From Candidatus Saccharimonadota bacterium (GTDB lineage Bacteria > Patescibacteriota > Saccharimonadia > Saccharimonadales > Saccharimonadaceae): 35,845 nt of DNA. A model generated the notes under the pieces. The model was given only the letters and a program-made list of their open reading frames with translations. It made no database searches and was not told the origin of the DNA. The stretch lies in assembly GCA_017561835.1 (NCBI GenBank), contig JAFZBJ010000009.1, forward strand, positions 1 to 35,845, read 5' to 3'. A program made the translations under genes and the position numbers. Positions 22,870-30,609 of this stretch are shown here, piece after piece (within the stretch, counting starts at the first letter, position 1; each line of letters starts with the position of its first letter).

Positions 22870-23421
22870 ATGACAGTTTTAAGAGTCTTAACCACTCCAG
22901 ATCAAACCCTGCGCACGAAAAGCCGCAACCTTAGTGTTGCTGAAATTAATTCTGAAGAAGTCAAAACTCTTATAAACGACATCTACGAAACTCTGCGCGC
23001 CGGCGAATACGGCGTGGGTATGAGTGCTATTCAGGTAGGCCAACCCCTAGCAGTTACCGTCGTCATGATTCACCCTACCCCGAATCGCCCAGAACTCACC
23101 AATTTCAATAAGGTCTATCTTAATCCTAAAATCATCGAAACCTTTGGCGAAAAAGAGCCGATGTGGGAAGGTTGCTGCAGCGTATTAGACGAAAACGCTA
23201 ACCCAGTTTACGCCAAAGTGCCGCGCTACACTAAAATTCGCGTCGAATACCATGACAAAGCCGGTAAAAAGCATCGCAATTTAGCCGATGGCTTTTTGGC
23301 CCACGTTTTGCAACACGAAATCGACCATAATAATGGCATTTTATTCACTGATTTAGTAGACGTAAGAAACATCATCTCACAAGAAGAATATCGCAAATTG
23401 AACAAAATTATTACTCACTAA
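22870..23421 (+). CDS. def: Peptide deformylase
   Basis: 183 residues. It removes the formyl group from nascent proteins. All three metal-site motifs are present: motif 1 GVGMSAIQVG (48-57; usually GxGLAAxQ), motif 2 EGCCS with metal-binding C102 (usually EGCLS) and motif 3 HEIDH (149-153). The motif variants resemble those of divergent type deformylases but keep the catalytic residues Q55, C102, H149, E150 and H153. The mRNA looks leaderless. The 3' end overlaps the convergent dehydrogenase gene by 4 bases. No fmt lies nearby. Confidence 0.95.
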   Translation: MTVLRVLTTPDQTLRTKSRNLSVAEINSEEVKTLINDIYETLRAGEYGVGMSAIQVGQPLAVTVVMIHPTPNRPELTNFNKVYLNPKIIETFGEKEPMWEGCCSVLDENANPVYAKVPRYTKIRVEYHDKAGKKHRNLADGFLAHVLQHEIDHNNGILFTDLVDVRNIISQEEYRKLNKIITH

Positions 23422-24323
23422 TTTACTCTGTTAATTGGCGTTTCTGTCGCCGAAATCATCGTATTCACCCAGATTTCAAACATCTTTTCAAGCGACTCTT
23501 TGGTGTAATATGCGTTGTGCGGAGTTACGAAAACGTTGCCTTTATACTCTTTACTCAGATCATCGCTCTCAAAAGCCACGCCACCCAGCTTACCAGCCTC
23601 AACCAGCTCCGCCATTCGCTTTGCTACATCTTCAAAACCGTTCGCCACAATAATCACCTTAGTTTTTGGGTTAAATTTAGACAAATCGTCAAAGAGCGCC
23701 AAGCTTTCCTTGTTTTTAGAAAGCGTGATAAACATGTATTCGCTCTTTTCGAGCATCTTATCAAAGTCCATATAGTGATAATCCGGATCATCTTTGCGAT
23801 GCGAATAGTAGCAAATCTCTTCTCTGCCCACCAAACCATCTAGCTTTTTAGCCAACGCATGGCCAATTTCGCCAAATCCAATGATATCGGTAGGCTTGCC
23901 AAACATGTCCTCACCTACAAACTCTGTATCCCAGTTCATCTTGCCTTCTTTTTCAAAAAGCGGCAATTTTTTGGCCAAAGCCAGCGCCATCATCACACAT
24001 TTTTCGGCTACAGAATTGGAAGCATAGTGTGGCACATTGGTTACGGCGATTCCCTTTTTGGCGCAGTATTCGCAATCCACCCACTCATAGCCAGTGGTTT
24101 CAAGGCAAATCGCTTTAAGGTTTGGAATCTTGTCGATAGTTTCGTTCTCAAACTTCCAGTCCACAACGTCCGGATCCAAAGCAACCACTTTAGGCTCATT
24201 GTCCTCAAAAAGCGGCGCAAAATCTGGCTGATTCAAAATTATAACAGCCTGAAACTTCTGGTTCAAAGCCTCCATCTGGGCGGATGATAGATCGTTTGGT
24301 TGGCAATAGATATATAAATTCAT
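23418..24323 (-). CDS. D-2-hydroxyacid dehydrogenase-like protein with altered active site
   Basis: 301 residues with the two-domain formate/glycerate dehydrogenase fold. The dinucleotide motif GFGEIG is at 149-154, preceded by DII, and the catalytic-domain half is N-terminal. The family uses Arg-Glu-His. His269 in VTPHNAYYT is present, but the position of the Arg in the usual xARG block reads VANG (N228), and the Glu of the usual DVFExEP block is not evident (FESDDL). It may have a different reaction or be inactive. Its start is 10 bases after the stop of the flavin-barrel gene at 24334, so it belongs to that unit. Confidence 0.82.
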   Translation of the reverse strand: MNLYIYCQPNDLSSAQMEALNQKFQAVIILNQPDFAPLFEDNEPKVVALDPDVVDWKFENETIDKIPNLKAICLETTGYEWVDCEYCAKKGIAVTNVPHYASNSVAEKCVMMALALAKKLPLFEKEGKMNWDTEFVGEDMFGKPTDIIGFGEIGHALAKKLDGLVGREEICYYSHRKDDPDYHYMDFDKMLEKSEYMFITLSKNKESLALFDDLSKFNPKTKVIIVANGFEDVAKRMAELVEAGKLGGVAFESDDLSKEYKGNVFVTPHNAYYTKESLEKMFEIWVNTMISATETPINRVN

Positions 24324-24333
24324 TACTTAGTTC

Positions 24334-24726
24334 CTAAAACCCAATTACCCTTGGCGCACCACCAAATGAATAGAAGGTTGCCTTAGCATTTTCAAAATAC
24401 AACACCTCAGTCTTTTCGTCATCTGGAGAGTACATCGCCTTTAGTTCTGGATTTTTCTCGAGCATATCAGCCTTGGCCTCACGGCGAGGGTCATCAACGA
24501 CCTTACCCTCAAGACGAAGCCATCTATCACCCTTAAAAGCACAAATTTCGACGTTTGGATTAGCGCCCATCTGTTTTGCGACCGGCTTTGACCTACTGGT
24601 TTGGAGATATAATTTCCCCTCAAAAATATTTAACGCGCCAAAAGGACGCACCCTTGGCTTGTCGCCATCAACAGTGGCAAGATAAAAGACGTCACAGTTC
24701 TTTAAAAATTCGTATACTTCTTCCAT
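24334..24726 (-). CDS. Pyridoxamine 5'-phosphate oxidase-family flavin protein
   Basis: 130 residues. MEEVYEFLKNCDVFYLATVDGDKPRVRPFG and EICAFKGDRWLRLEGK are typical of the small flavin-binding split barrels (FMN or F420) of the PPOX-like family. AAGGAGAAAAA precedes the ATG. It lies 12 bases after a second, distant paralogue (24739-25116). Members reduce a range of substrates, and some bind haem or F420. No substrate can be read from the sequence. Confidence 0.85.
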   Translation of the reverse strand: MEEVYEFLKNCDVFYLATVDGDKPRVRPFGALNIFEGKLYLQTSRSKPVAKQMGANPNVEICAFKGDRWLRLEGKVVDDPRREAKADMLEKNPELKAMYSPDDEKTEVLYFENAKATFYSFGGAPRVIGF

Positions 24727-24738
24727 TTTTTCTCCTTA

Positions 24739-25116
24739 TTATTTAAATTCTTGCACTCTTAGCACATCAACTACAATTGCGCCCTTTGGTTTCGTCGCGC
24801 CAAATGGGGTCACTTCATTATTAGCAAAGAAAGTGTTCTTACAGAAATCGTAGTATTCGCCATCAGAATAAAACTTTGCCTTGCCGAATATCTTTAACCC
24901 TACCCACTCTTTATCAAAAACAGTCAAAACAACATTTGGATTAGCCTGGATATTCTCTTGCGTATTGACCATTTCGTTACAGGAAATAATTATTCTGTTG
25001 TCGTCTAAAACCCTGACGTCCGATGCGACAGACAAATTTGGCATATTATTCTTGCCTACTGTTGCTATGTGAAGCGGGTTGTTATTGATTAATTCTTTAT
25101 ATTCCAATAGTTTCAT
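24739..25116 (-). CDS. Second PPOX-family split-barrel protein
   Basis: 125 residues. LHIATVGKNNMPNLSVASDVRVLDDNRIIIS, then NPNVVLTVFDKEWVGLKIFGKAKFYSDGEYYD, is the flavin split-barrel pattern shared with the next gene, though the two are only distantly alike. The ATG lies 8 bases beyond a TATAAT box with no Shine-Dalgarno, so the message is probably leaderless. First gene of a three-gene unit with the second barrel and the dehydrogenase, suggesting linked redox chemistry. Confidence 0.82.
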   Translation of the reverse strand: MKLLEYKELINNNPLHIATVGKNNMPNLSVASDVRVLDDNRIIISCNEMVNTQENIQANPNVVLTVFDKEWVGLKIFGKAKFYSDGEYYDFCKNTFFANNEVTPFGATKPKGAIVVDVLRVQEFK

Positions 25117-25124
25117 CTATACAC

Positions 25125-25130
25125 ATTATA
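25125..25130 (-). promoter_or_regulatory. -10 box for the flavin-protein unit
   Basis: TATAAT on the minus strand, ending 8 bases before the ATG at 25116. The -35 position (CTTATT) is weak and lies in the tRNA-Val terminator. Confidence 0.5.
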
Positions 25131-25142
25131 CCGTAATAGAAC

Positions 25143-25166
25143 AAAAAAATAAGCCCGGAGGGCTTC
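25143..25166 (-). terminator. Terminator of tRNA-Val
   Basis: On the minus strand AAGCCC-TCC-GGGCTT is followed by ATTTTTTTG. It lies 20 bases past the tRNA. Confidence 0.85.
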
Positions 25167-25186
25167 TTTGTTTCTTCTCGAATGCT

Positions 25187-25263
25187 TGGTGGGTCGCAAG
25201 GGGCTCGAACCCCTGACCTTCTCGGTGTAAACGAGACGCTCTAGCCAACTGAGCTAGCGACCC
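25187..25263 (-). tRNA. tRNA-Val (anticodon TAC)
   Basis: A full cloverleaf on the minus strand: acceptor GGGTCGC/GCGACCC, D-stem GCTC/GAGC, anticodon stem CTCG/CGAG with loop TTTACAC (anticodon TAC, codon GTA), T-arm with GGTTCGAGCC and an encoded CCA end. 77 nt including CCA. Confidence 0.97.
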
Positions 25264-25274
25264 AAACTTAGGTT

Positions 25275-25280
25275 ATTATA
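25275..25280 (-). promoter_or_regulatory. -10 box of tRNA-Val
   Basis: TATAAT on the minus strand 11 bases before the mature tRNA 5' end. No convincing -35 box is present. Confidence 0.55.
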
Positions 25281-25309
25281 GCACAAAATCCCCCAATTTA
25301 CCACCCTCA

Positions 25310-25897
25310 TTAATCTTTTCTTGGAATTAGCGAATAAAACACCAGATTCATCAATACGTATCCAGATTCAAAGATATACATGTAATCATTAAAGAAATCC
25401 CAGCCAGCGAAGAAACTAATCACGCAAAAGAGCGAAAGCGCCACCGCCGCTGCACCGAACAAATGCATCACTAACCCTTTACGCACCTCAATCATTAAAT
25501 CTAACGTCAGAAGAATCAAAAATGCGAACAAAGTATACGACGAACCACGGTGCAAATGGCTCACAAGGCCAAAATTACCCCAAGTCTCATCAAACAACCC
25601 CACCGGGAAAACGCTGAGCGATACAAACAACACCGTCATAATAATTGCTAAAATTACAAAAATTGGCGACAATCCATATTCCCTTTTCACGCTGAACAAA
25701 TATTTTAACGTCATCACCGCCACTACGAAGTTGGCCAAACAAAAGATGATTGCGCTCCAGAAATCCGTGCCCATATAGCGGCTAATGGACCAGTTCAAAT
25801 GGAAACCTCGCCCCAAAATAAACGAGTGCATGATCGTAATTATCGCCACTACGGCGACAAAGATAAAGATTGCTGTTCGGATAAATTTCTTGTTCAT
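25310..25897 (-). CDS. DUF998-type multi-pass membrane protein
   Basis: 195 residues with about six membrane spans. The pattern (MHSFILGRGFHLNWSISRYMGTDFWSAIIF, then VSLSVFPVGLFDETWGNFGLVSHLHRGSSYTLF) recalls the DUF998 family of unknown function. It is last in a four-gene operon; its ATG overlaps the glycosyltransferase stop by 4 bases. Context suggests a role in the envelope or polysaccharide handling; nothing in the sequence gives a reaction. Confidence 0.75.
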   Translation of the reverse strand: MNKKFIRTAIFIFVAVVAIITIMHSFILGRGFHLNWSISRYMGTDFWSAIIFCLANFVVAVMTLKYLFSVKREYGLSPIFVILAIIMTVLFVSLSVFPVGLFDETWGNFGLVSHLHRGSSYTLFAFLILLTLDLMIEVRKGLVMHLFGAAAVALSLFCVISFFAGWDFFNDYMYIFESGYVLMNLVFYSLIPRKD

Positions 25898-27519
25898 CTT
25901 TTTATCACTTTCTTTGTTACATCAAATTTTTCCATATACTTACCAAGCAATAAACGAGTCTGGGCGTAAAACGCGGACAAACTCTGGTACAAAATTGATG
26001 TCACCGGCATCAAGATCCACTGTAATACCATTAAAATCGTACGACCCTTGCGATAGCGCTCCGGGCGGCGCGGTAACATTTTAAGAGAGACCAGCACCGT
26101 AATAAGAAGACCAATTGAAGCAATCGTTTGCACCATACTAACCACGCTAGGAAGATTATAAACCACCATATCGCGCGAGGTATTATTCATGATCAGAGGA
26201 ATCCAACCGCCAAATGCCACCATAGGCGCCATAATAGCAAGCGTCACGTGACCATCGAGCAGACGCCAAAACTTCGCGAGCAACGGGAAGAATGGCATTC
26301 CCCGTTTGCTGCGCGACCTAAACAACCTTACACCTACATAGGCAACGTCACTTGCACCATAATTCCAGCGCCTAACCTGCACGAACTGCGCTTTCATCGT
26401 TTTCCAAAGCGTTTCGTCCATCACGGCGTCCTGATAAATCGGCAAACGAATCGGCAGCACCGAATAATCACCATCAAAGAAGAACAAGCTGCGCCAGAAT
26501 TGGTGACCATCCTCCACGATCGTACGTTTACTCCAATAATCCATCGCCTTAAGGGCCTGCAAAGGCTGCGAATGCGAAGCGAAATTACGAATTGCGTGCG
26601 GGCGCATCGTCGAAATAATATTAAAGAATGAGTTAGACACCGCCACCACACGTGTTGGTGCTGGCGCATCCCAAATATTATTCATAAATAGCGATACTGG
26701 CTGGTAACTCAACCTCTGGCGATTCGGGTGCACTACAAATTCATAGGCCACCGCGTCCAAATATTTTGGCGCCATGCGGTTGTCACTATCAAGCGACGTC
26801 ACAATCACATTTTCAATTGGAATCTTCAGTTTTTGCACCTTGTCGGTCAAGAAACTACCCGCATAAGTAAGGTTTGGTCCCTTACCAATCACCTCGCCAG
26901 CCATGTCTTTCGGATGTTTCACTAGCATAAATTCCTTGAACACCCCCTTAAACTTCTCCGCCAGCATATTCACAGTCTTTTCGATCTCTTCCCCACCGCG
27001 CTCTTCATAAGCCATCACAAAAATGATCCGCTCATTCGGGAAAGTTGAGTTTTGGATCGCTTTAATAGATGGTTCCAAAATCTCCGGGCCCTCGTTGTAA
27101 GCCGTCATAATCACCGCGTGATAAATCTTTTCCGGCTTCGGATACTCGCTTTGCATCGCATTCAGCATCCTGAGGTTCTCAACGTGAATATTAAAGTTGT
27201 AGCTCTTGGAAGATTTACCCCTTAGGCGCTCAAAAGCCGCGTGCGGGTCCTCAAGATCTTTCATCCGGCCGCGCCAATCCACCTTGCCGGCCTTTTTCAC
27301 CACCTCATAACCCTGAATCGTACGGAACGCCACACTCACGGCCTTTACCAAAGTGGCAGCAATAATAATAAACAGGTAGCAAGCGCCAAGAATCGGGCTA
27401 ATCCACGACAAAACAAAAAGCAAAATAATTGCTGTATAGCTAATCAGCCCCGGCAACATTTCAAAAAACCGGTAGAGCGGGGTGCGTTTGCCGCTTGGAA
27501 TTTCCAGATTCTTTCTCAT
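25894..27519 (-). CDS. Processive family 2 membrane glycosyltransferase
   Basis: 541 residues. Two N-terminal membrane spans (25-62), a cytoplasmic GT-A domain (about 130-390), then four C-terminal spans. Catalytic marks: YNEG at 141-144, DSD at 244-246, ED at 336-337 and QVRRW at 381-385. The QxxRW motif marks processive enzymes (cellulose, hyaluronan and chitin synthase type) that build and extrude a polymer. The product is unknown. Neighbours are three small membrane proteins that overlap it by a few bases on both sides, so the four genes form one unit that may export a surface polysaccharide. Confidence 0.88.
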   Translation of the reverse strand: MRKNLEIPSGKRTPLYRFFEMLPGLISYTAIILLFVLSWISPILGACYLFIIIAATLVKAVSVAFRTIQGYEVVKKAGKVDWRGRMKDLEDPHAAFERLRGKSSKSYNFNIHVENLRMLNAMQSEYPKPEKIYHAVIMTAYNEGPEILEPSIKAIQNSTFPNERIIFVMAYEERGGEEIEKTVNMLAEKFKGVFKEFMLVKHPKDMAGEVIGKGPNLTYAGSFLTDKVQKLKIPIENVIVTSLDSDNRMAPKYLDAVAYEFVVHPNRQRLSYQPVSLFMNNIWDAPAPTRVVAVSNSFFNIISTMRPHAIRNFASHSQPLQALKAMDYWSKRTIVEDGHQFWRSLFFFDGDYSVLPIRLPIYQDAVMDETLWKTMKAQFVQVRRWNYGASDVAYVGVRLFRSRSKRGMPFFPLLAKFWRLLDGHVTLAIMAPMVAFGGWIPLIMNNTSRDMVVYNLPSVVSMVQTIASIGLLITVLVSLKMLPRRPERYRKGRTILMVLQWILMPVTSILYQSLSAFYAQTRLLLGKYMEKFDVTKKVIKR

Positions 27520-27881
27520 TAGCCCTCTCTTAATAACCTAAACATCACCACGAACGCGCCTAAGATTAGCATTGCGGTAGTTATCAAGAAGAATTTTGCC
27601 ATGCCGGCGCCGCGCTTGCGGAAAATCTTTAGTGCCAGCAGGTTATGCAAGATGCCAAAAAGAATTGCAGCCAAAGAGAAAGCAAATTGATTGGTCCATG
27701 AGCCGTCTCTGTAGCCACCAATATCACCATAGCCAGTTTTGACCATAGCGCTATTTGGATGAAGGTTAATCAGCGAAAACACCAAAAGCAACATCGCGAG
27801 CAAAAAGTTCAAAATCATCAACACTAGCACTGCCTTGTCGCTGCGCACGATATTCAAAAAATCTTCTTTTAGGCCTTTCAT
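27519..27881 (-). CDS. Small membrane protein in the glycosyltransferase operon
   Basis: 120 residues: a cytoplasmic N-terminus (MKGLKEDFLNIVRSDK), three membrane spans (19-41, 66-86, 95-115) and an extracytoplasmic loop around residues 42-65 (NLHPNSAMVKTGYGDIGG). I do not recognise the family. It overlaps the genes on both sides (one base with the glycosyltransferase, four with the DUF308 gene), so it is likely a partner of the glycosyltransferase. Confidence 0.7.
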   Translation of the reverse strand: MKGLKEDFLNIVRSDKAVLVLMILNFLLAMLLLVFSLINLHPNSAMVKTGYGDIGGYRDGSWTNQFAFSLAAILFGILHNLLALKIFRKRGAGMAKFFLITTAMLILGAFVVMFRLLREG

Positions 27882-28495
27882 TTAGACAGTCTCTCCACCA
27901 AGGCATTCACATATTGCATAAACATCACATCGCCCACGATGCCAACAATACCGGCAAGAATCATAATCCAACCAATTATCGAAGTAACGAGGCCAACAGC
28001 CACAAAAATACCGATTATCAACATGATAAGGGCCACGAGCATCGTATAGCGCCAGGCCTGAATGCCCGCTCCGCTCATCTTAAAGGCAGTATTCATGCGG
28101 ACTAAAGCTTCGTAAATAATCCAGATGCCAACTACGAGCTGGAAGGCGTTAAAGATGCCCTCGCCCATCACAAGAATTACTACGCCAGTAATCACGGAGA
28201 TCACACCCCAAAGCAAATCGTTATTAAAGAAGTCCTTCTGCCCTTTCGCGGCAAAATAACTCAATACCCTAAAGCCACCTTTTACAACCAAGAATGTGCC
28301 GATTACGTAGGCAACCACTCTTACCACCTGGTTTGGCCAAATCACGAGTAGAAGCCCGAGGATTACAAGGGCAACCGACTCAAAAAATGCCATCCAAGCG
28401 CTCTTTTTGATCACTTGGCCAGATTTATTTTTCTTCGTGTAGTGCCCACCGTTATCAGACTCGTCTGGGCGTTTAATAATTTCCACCTCTGACAT
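27878..28495 (-). CDS. DUF308/HdeD-like membrane protein
   Basis: 205 residues from the ATG at 28495, which has AAAGGAGAAAT before it; an upstream in-frame ATG lacks a site and would precede the promoter. A charged N-terminus is followed by six hydrophobic segments in three similar pairs, with Gly-rich turns and FFNNDLLWGVISVITGVVIL, as in the DUF308 (HdeD) family linked to acid resistance in enterobacteria. First gene of the operon. A TATAAT box lies 16 bases upstream, divergent from tRNA-Thr. Confidence 0.8.
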   Translation of the reverse strand: MSEVEIIKRPDESDNGGHYTKKNKSGQVIKKSAWMAFFESVALVILGLLLVIWPNQVVRVVAYVIGTFLVVKGGFRVLSYFAAKGQKDFFNNDLLWGVISVITGVVILVMGEGIFNAFQLVVGIWIIYEALVRMNTAFKMSGAGIQAWRYTMLVALIMLIIGIFVAVGLVTSIIGWIMILAGIVGIVGDVMFMQYVNALVERLSK

Positions 28496-28511
28496 ATTTC
28501 TCCTTTTTCTA

Positions 28512-28517
28512 ATTATA
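28512..28517 (-). promoter_or_regulatory. -10 box of the membrane/glycosyltransferase operon
   Basis: TATAAT on the minus strand directly preceded by TG. It is back-to-back with the tRNA-Thr promoter. The -35 position is weak (TACTCT). Confidence 0.6.
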
Positions 28518-28543
28518 CAACAAAACACCGTTTCAGAGTATGC

Positions 28544-28549
28544 TATAAT
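28544..28549 (+). promoter_or_regulatory. -10 box of tRNA-Thr and dut
   Basis: TATAAT ending 8 bases before the mature tRNA 5' end. There is no clear -35. No other promoter is seen before dut. Confidence 0.65.
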
Positions 28550-28557
28550 GAAAAAGT

Positions 28558-28633
28558 GCCGATGTAGCTCAGTTGGTAGAGCAGCTCATTCGTAACGAGC
28601 AGGTCACAGGTTCGAACCCTGCCATCGGCTCCA
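28558..28633 (+). tRNA. tRNA-Thr (anticodon CGT)
   Basis: Acceptor GCCGATG/CATCGGC, D-stem GCTC/GAGC, anticodon loop TTCGTAA (anticodon CGT, codon ACG), T-arm CAGGTTCGAACCCTG and an encoded CCA. The pair next to the anticodon loop is A-C (31-39), a mismatch; the other four pairs of that stem are sound. It lies 7 bases before the dut start codon. Confidence 0.96.
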
Positions 28634-28640
28634 TTTTATT

Positions 28641-29102
28641 ATGAGAGATTTCGAAAAAATTAGTTTCAACCAATTTAAAAAAGACGTCGCGGACGACCGC
28701 GCGCTCTATGAAAGCTTTGCTCTGCCAATGCGAAAAACCAGCAAGGCTGCCGGCTACGATTTCGCGCTTCTTCATGACCTTACCATCAACCCGGGCGAGA
28801 TCGTTAAGCTTCCTACCGGTGTCAAAAGTTTCTTTGCCTCAGATGAAATGCTACTAATTATTGTTCGCAGTTCCACCGGCTTTAAATATAATATCCGCCT
28901 TGTTAACCAGGTCGGCATAATTGATTCCGACTATTATAATAACCCGGACAACGAAGGCCACATCTTTATTAAAATCCAAAACGAAGGCGATAAAGCCGTC
29001 TCATTTAAGGCTGGCGACGCCGTCGCTCAGGGTATTTTTGTAAAATATCTTGCCACCAACACCGAGCGCACTATCGACGCTAGCCGCGGTTCAAAGTATT
29101 AA
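28641..29102 (+). CDS. dut: dUTPase-family protein
   Basis: 153 residues. Trimeric dUTPase splits dUTP to dUMP and pyrophosphate, keeping uracil out of DNA. Motif 1 is KAAGYDFAL, motif 2 RSSTGFK (usually PRSG), motif 3 VGIIDSDYYNNPDNEGHI and motif 4 AQGIF. Motif 5, usually RGxGGFGSTG, is cut to SRGSKY at the very end, so the flexible lid is missing; a dCTP deaminase-like relative is an alternative. It follows tRNA-Thr by 7 bases with no Shine-Dalgarno, so tRNA processing would leave a nearly leaderless mRNA. Confidence 0.83.
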   Translation: MRDFEKISFNQFKKDVADDRALYESFALPMRKTSKAAGYDFALLHDLTINPGEIVKLPTGVKSFFASDEMLLIIVRSSTGFKYNIRLVNQVGIIDSDYYNNPDNEGHIFIKIQNEGDKAVSFKAGDAVAQGIFVKYLATNTERTIDASRGSKY

Positions 29103-30560
29103 TTATTTCTTTTTCCCCTGTTCTTGATGTTCTTTTTCGTTCAAGCGGTGAAGTAGTTTGGCCCTTGCATGGGACGTAAAAATTTTACTCAGCCAAGAGC
29201 TCTTCGGTGTCTGGTTTTTGGAGGTCAAAATCTCCACGATGTCGCCCTGTTCAAGTTTTTTATTAAGGTTGGACATCTTGCCATTAATCTTTACGCCCAC
29301 CACGTGGTCGCCAATTTCCGAGTGCAAACGGTATGCAAAATCTAGCGGCAACGACCCCTTAGGGAGGTCCACGATATCGCCCTTCGGCGTGTATACAAAA
29401 ATTTTATCCGCAAATAGGTTGAGCTTGAGCTTCTCAAGGTCTACTTTCTTACCCTCGCGAAGCTTAGCTGCCGTCTGTTGCAACTCCGTAATCCAGAGCA
29501 AATTCGTCGGTAGATGCTCGATTTTCCCGGCCTTGTAGTTCTCTGTTACCTTCTGCTCGTTGTAATAAAAGCTAGCCGCAAGACCACGCTCGGCGTACTC
29601 ATGCATCTCGCGCGTGCGAATCTGGAATTCCACCACCCGCTTATCCTCAGTAATCACCGTGGTGTGAATCGACTGGTAACCATTCTGCTTCGGCATCGCG
29701 ATATAATCCTTCACGCGACCTTCCATCGGCGTATAAAGCGAGTGAATCACGCCAAGCACCAGATAACAAGTCGTCACATCCTCCACAATAATACGAAGCG
29801 CAGTGAGGTCATAAATCTCGTTGATGTTTTGGTTGTGCTTGGCCATTTTCTTGTGAAGGGAGTAAATCGATTTCACGCGGCCCGAGAGCTCAAACTTAAT
29901 TTTCTCTTTTTTAAGCGCCTCCGAAATCTCGCCCTCAATCTTTTTCAAGCTTTTAGCGGCCTGGCGGTTGTGCTCTTCAATCAAATTTTTGAGGTAATCA
30001 TAGCGCTTTGGATCCACATATTTAAAGGCCAAATCGCTCATTTCCACCCTGAGCTGCCCCATGTTAAGCCTATCGGCTAGCGGTGCAAACACCTCGAGAG
30101 TTTCTTTAGCAATCTTTTTCTGCTTGTCTGGCGGCAATGCCGACAGCGTACGGATATTATGTAAGCGATCCGCAAGCTTAATGATTAGCACGCGAATATC
30201 TGCCCCAAGCGCAATCAAAAGGCGTAAAAAGTTATCCTTCGTCTCTGGAAGATAGGTATCAATGTCACGCATCCCGGCACGCGCGGTCGAAAGCTTGGTC
30301 ACGCCATCCACCAAAAACGCCACCGATTCGCCAAATTCCTTCCTGATGTCATCAAGTGTTACCGAGGTATCTTCCACCGTGTCATGCAAAACACCCGCGA
30401 TAATCGTGTCCTCATCCATTCCCCACTCTTCAAGAATCTTCTTTACGGCCATCGGATGCACAATATATGGCTCACCGGTCTTCCTAAATTGGCCCTCGTG
30501 GGCCTTCCTCGCTAGCTCTACTGCCTTTAAAATTCGTTCTGATTCTTTTGGTTTTTCCAT
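29103..30560 (-). CDS. rel: Bifunctional (p)ppGpp synthetase/hydrolase, RelA/SpoT family, short form
   Basis: 485 residues; full-length Rel is about 730. The N-terminal HD hydrolase is intact (HEGQFRKTGEPYIVHP, GVLHDTVEDT, FLVDGVTKLS). The synthetase follows (YDLTALRIIVED, GRVKDYIAMPKQNGYQSIHTT, VEFQIRTREMHEYAE); the usual AAHW reads AASF. A TGS domain lies at about 385-445. The helical, zinc-finger and ACT domains are missing, the protein ending with a basic tail. It should make and degrade the starvation signal (p)ppGpp, but with altered ribosome control. A consensus-like promoter overlaps the end of parB. Confidence 0.93.
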   Translation of the reverse strand: MEKPKESERILKAVELARKAHEGQFRKTGEPYIVHPMAVKKILEEWGMDEDTIIAGVLHDTVEDTSVTLDDIRKEFGESVAFLVDGVTKLSTARAGMRDIDTYLPETKDNFLRLLIALGADIRVLIIKLADRLHNIRTLSALPPDKQKKIAKETLEVFAPLADRLNMGQLRVEMSDLAFKYVDPKRYDYLKNLIEEHNRQAAKSLKKIEGEISEALKKEKIKFELSGRVKSIYSLHKKMAKHNQNINEIYDLTALRIIVEDVTTCYLVLGVIHSLYTPMEGRVKDYIAMPKQNGYQSIHTTVITEDKRVVEFQIRTREMHEYAERGLAASFYYNEQKVTENYKAGKIEHLPTNLLWITELQQTAAKLREGKKVDLEKLKLNLFADKIFVYTPKGDIVDLPKGSLPLDFAYRLHSEIGDHVVGVKINGKMSNLNKKLEQGDIVEILTSKNQTPKSSWLSKIFTSHARAKLLHRLNEKEHQEQGKKK

Positions 30561-30578
30561 TTTTTAGCCTAACCTTTT

Positions 30579-30607
30579 ATTGTAACACGCTTATGCTAAA
30601 ATGTCAA
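30579..30607 (-). promoter_or_regulatory. Promoter of rel
   Basis: TTGACA (30607-30602), 17 bases, TACAAT (30584-30579). The leader is about 12 bases with no good Shine-Dalgarno. Confidence 0.85.
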
Positions 30608-30609
30608 CC

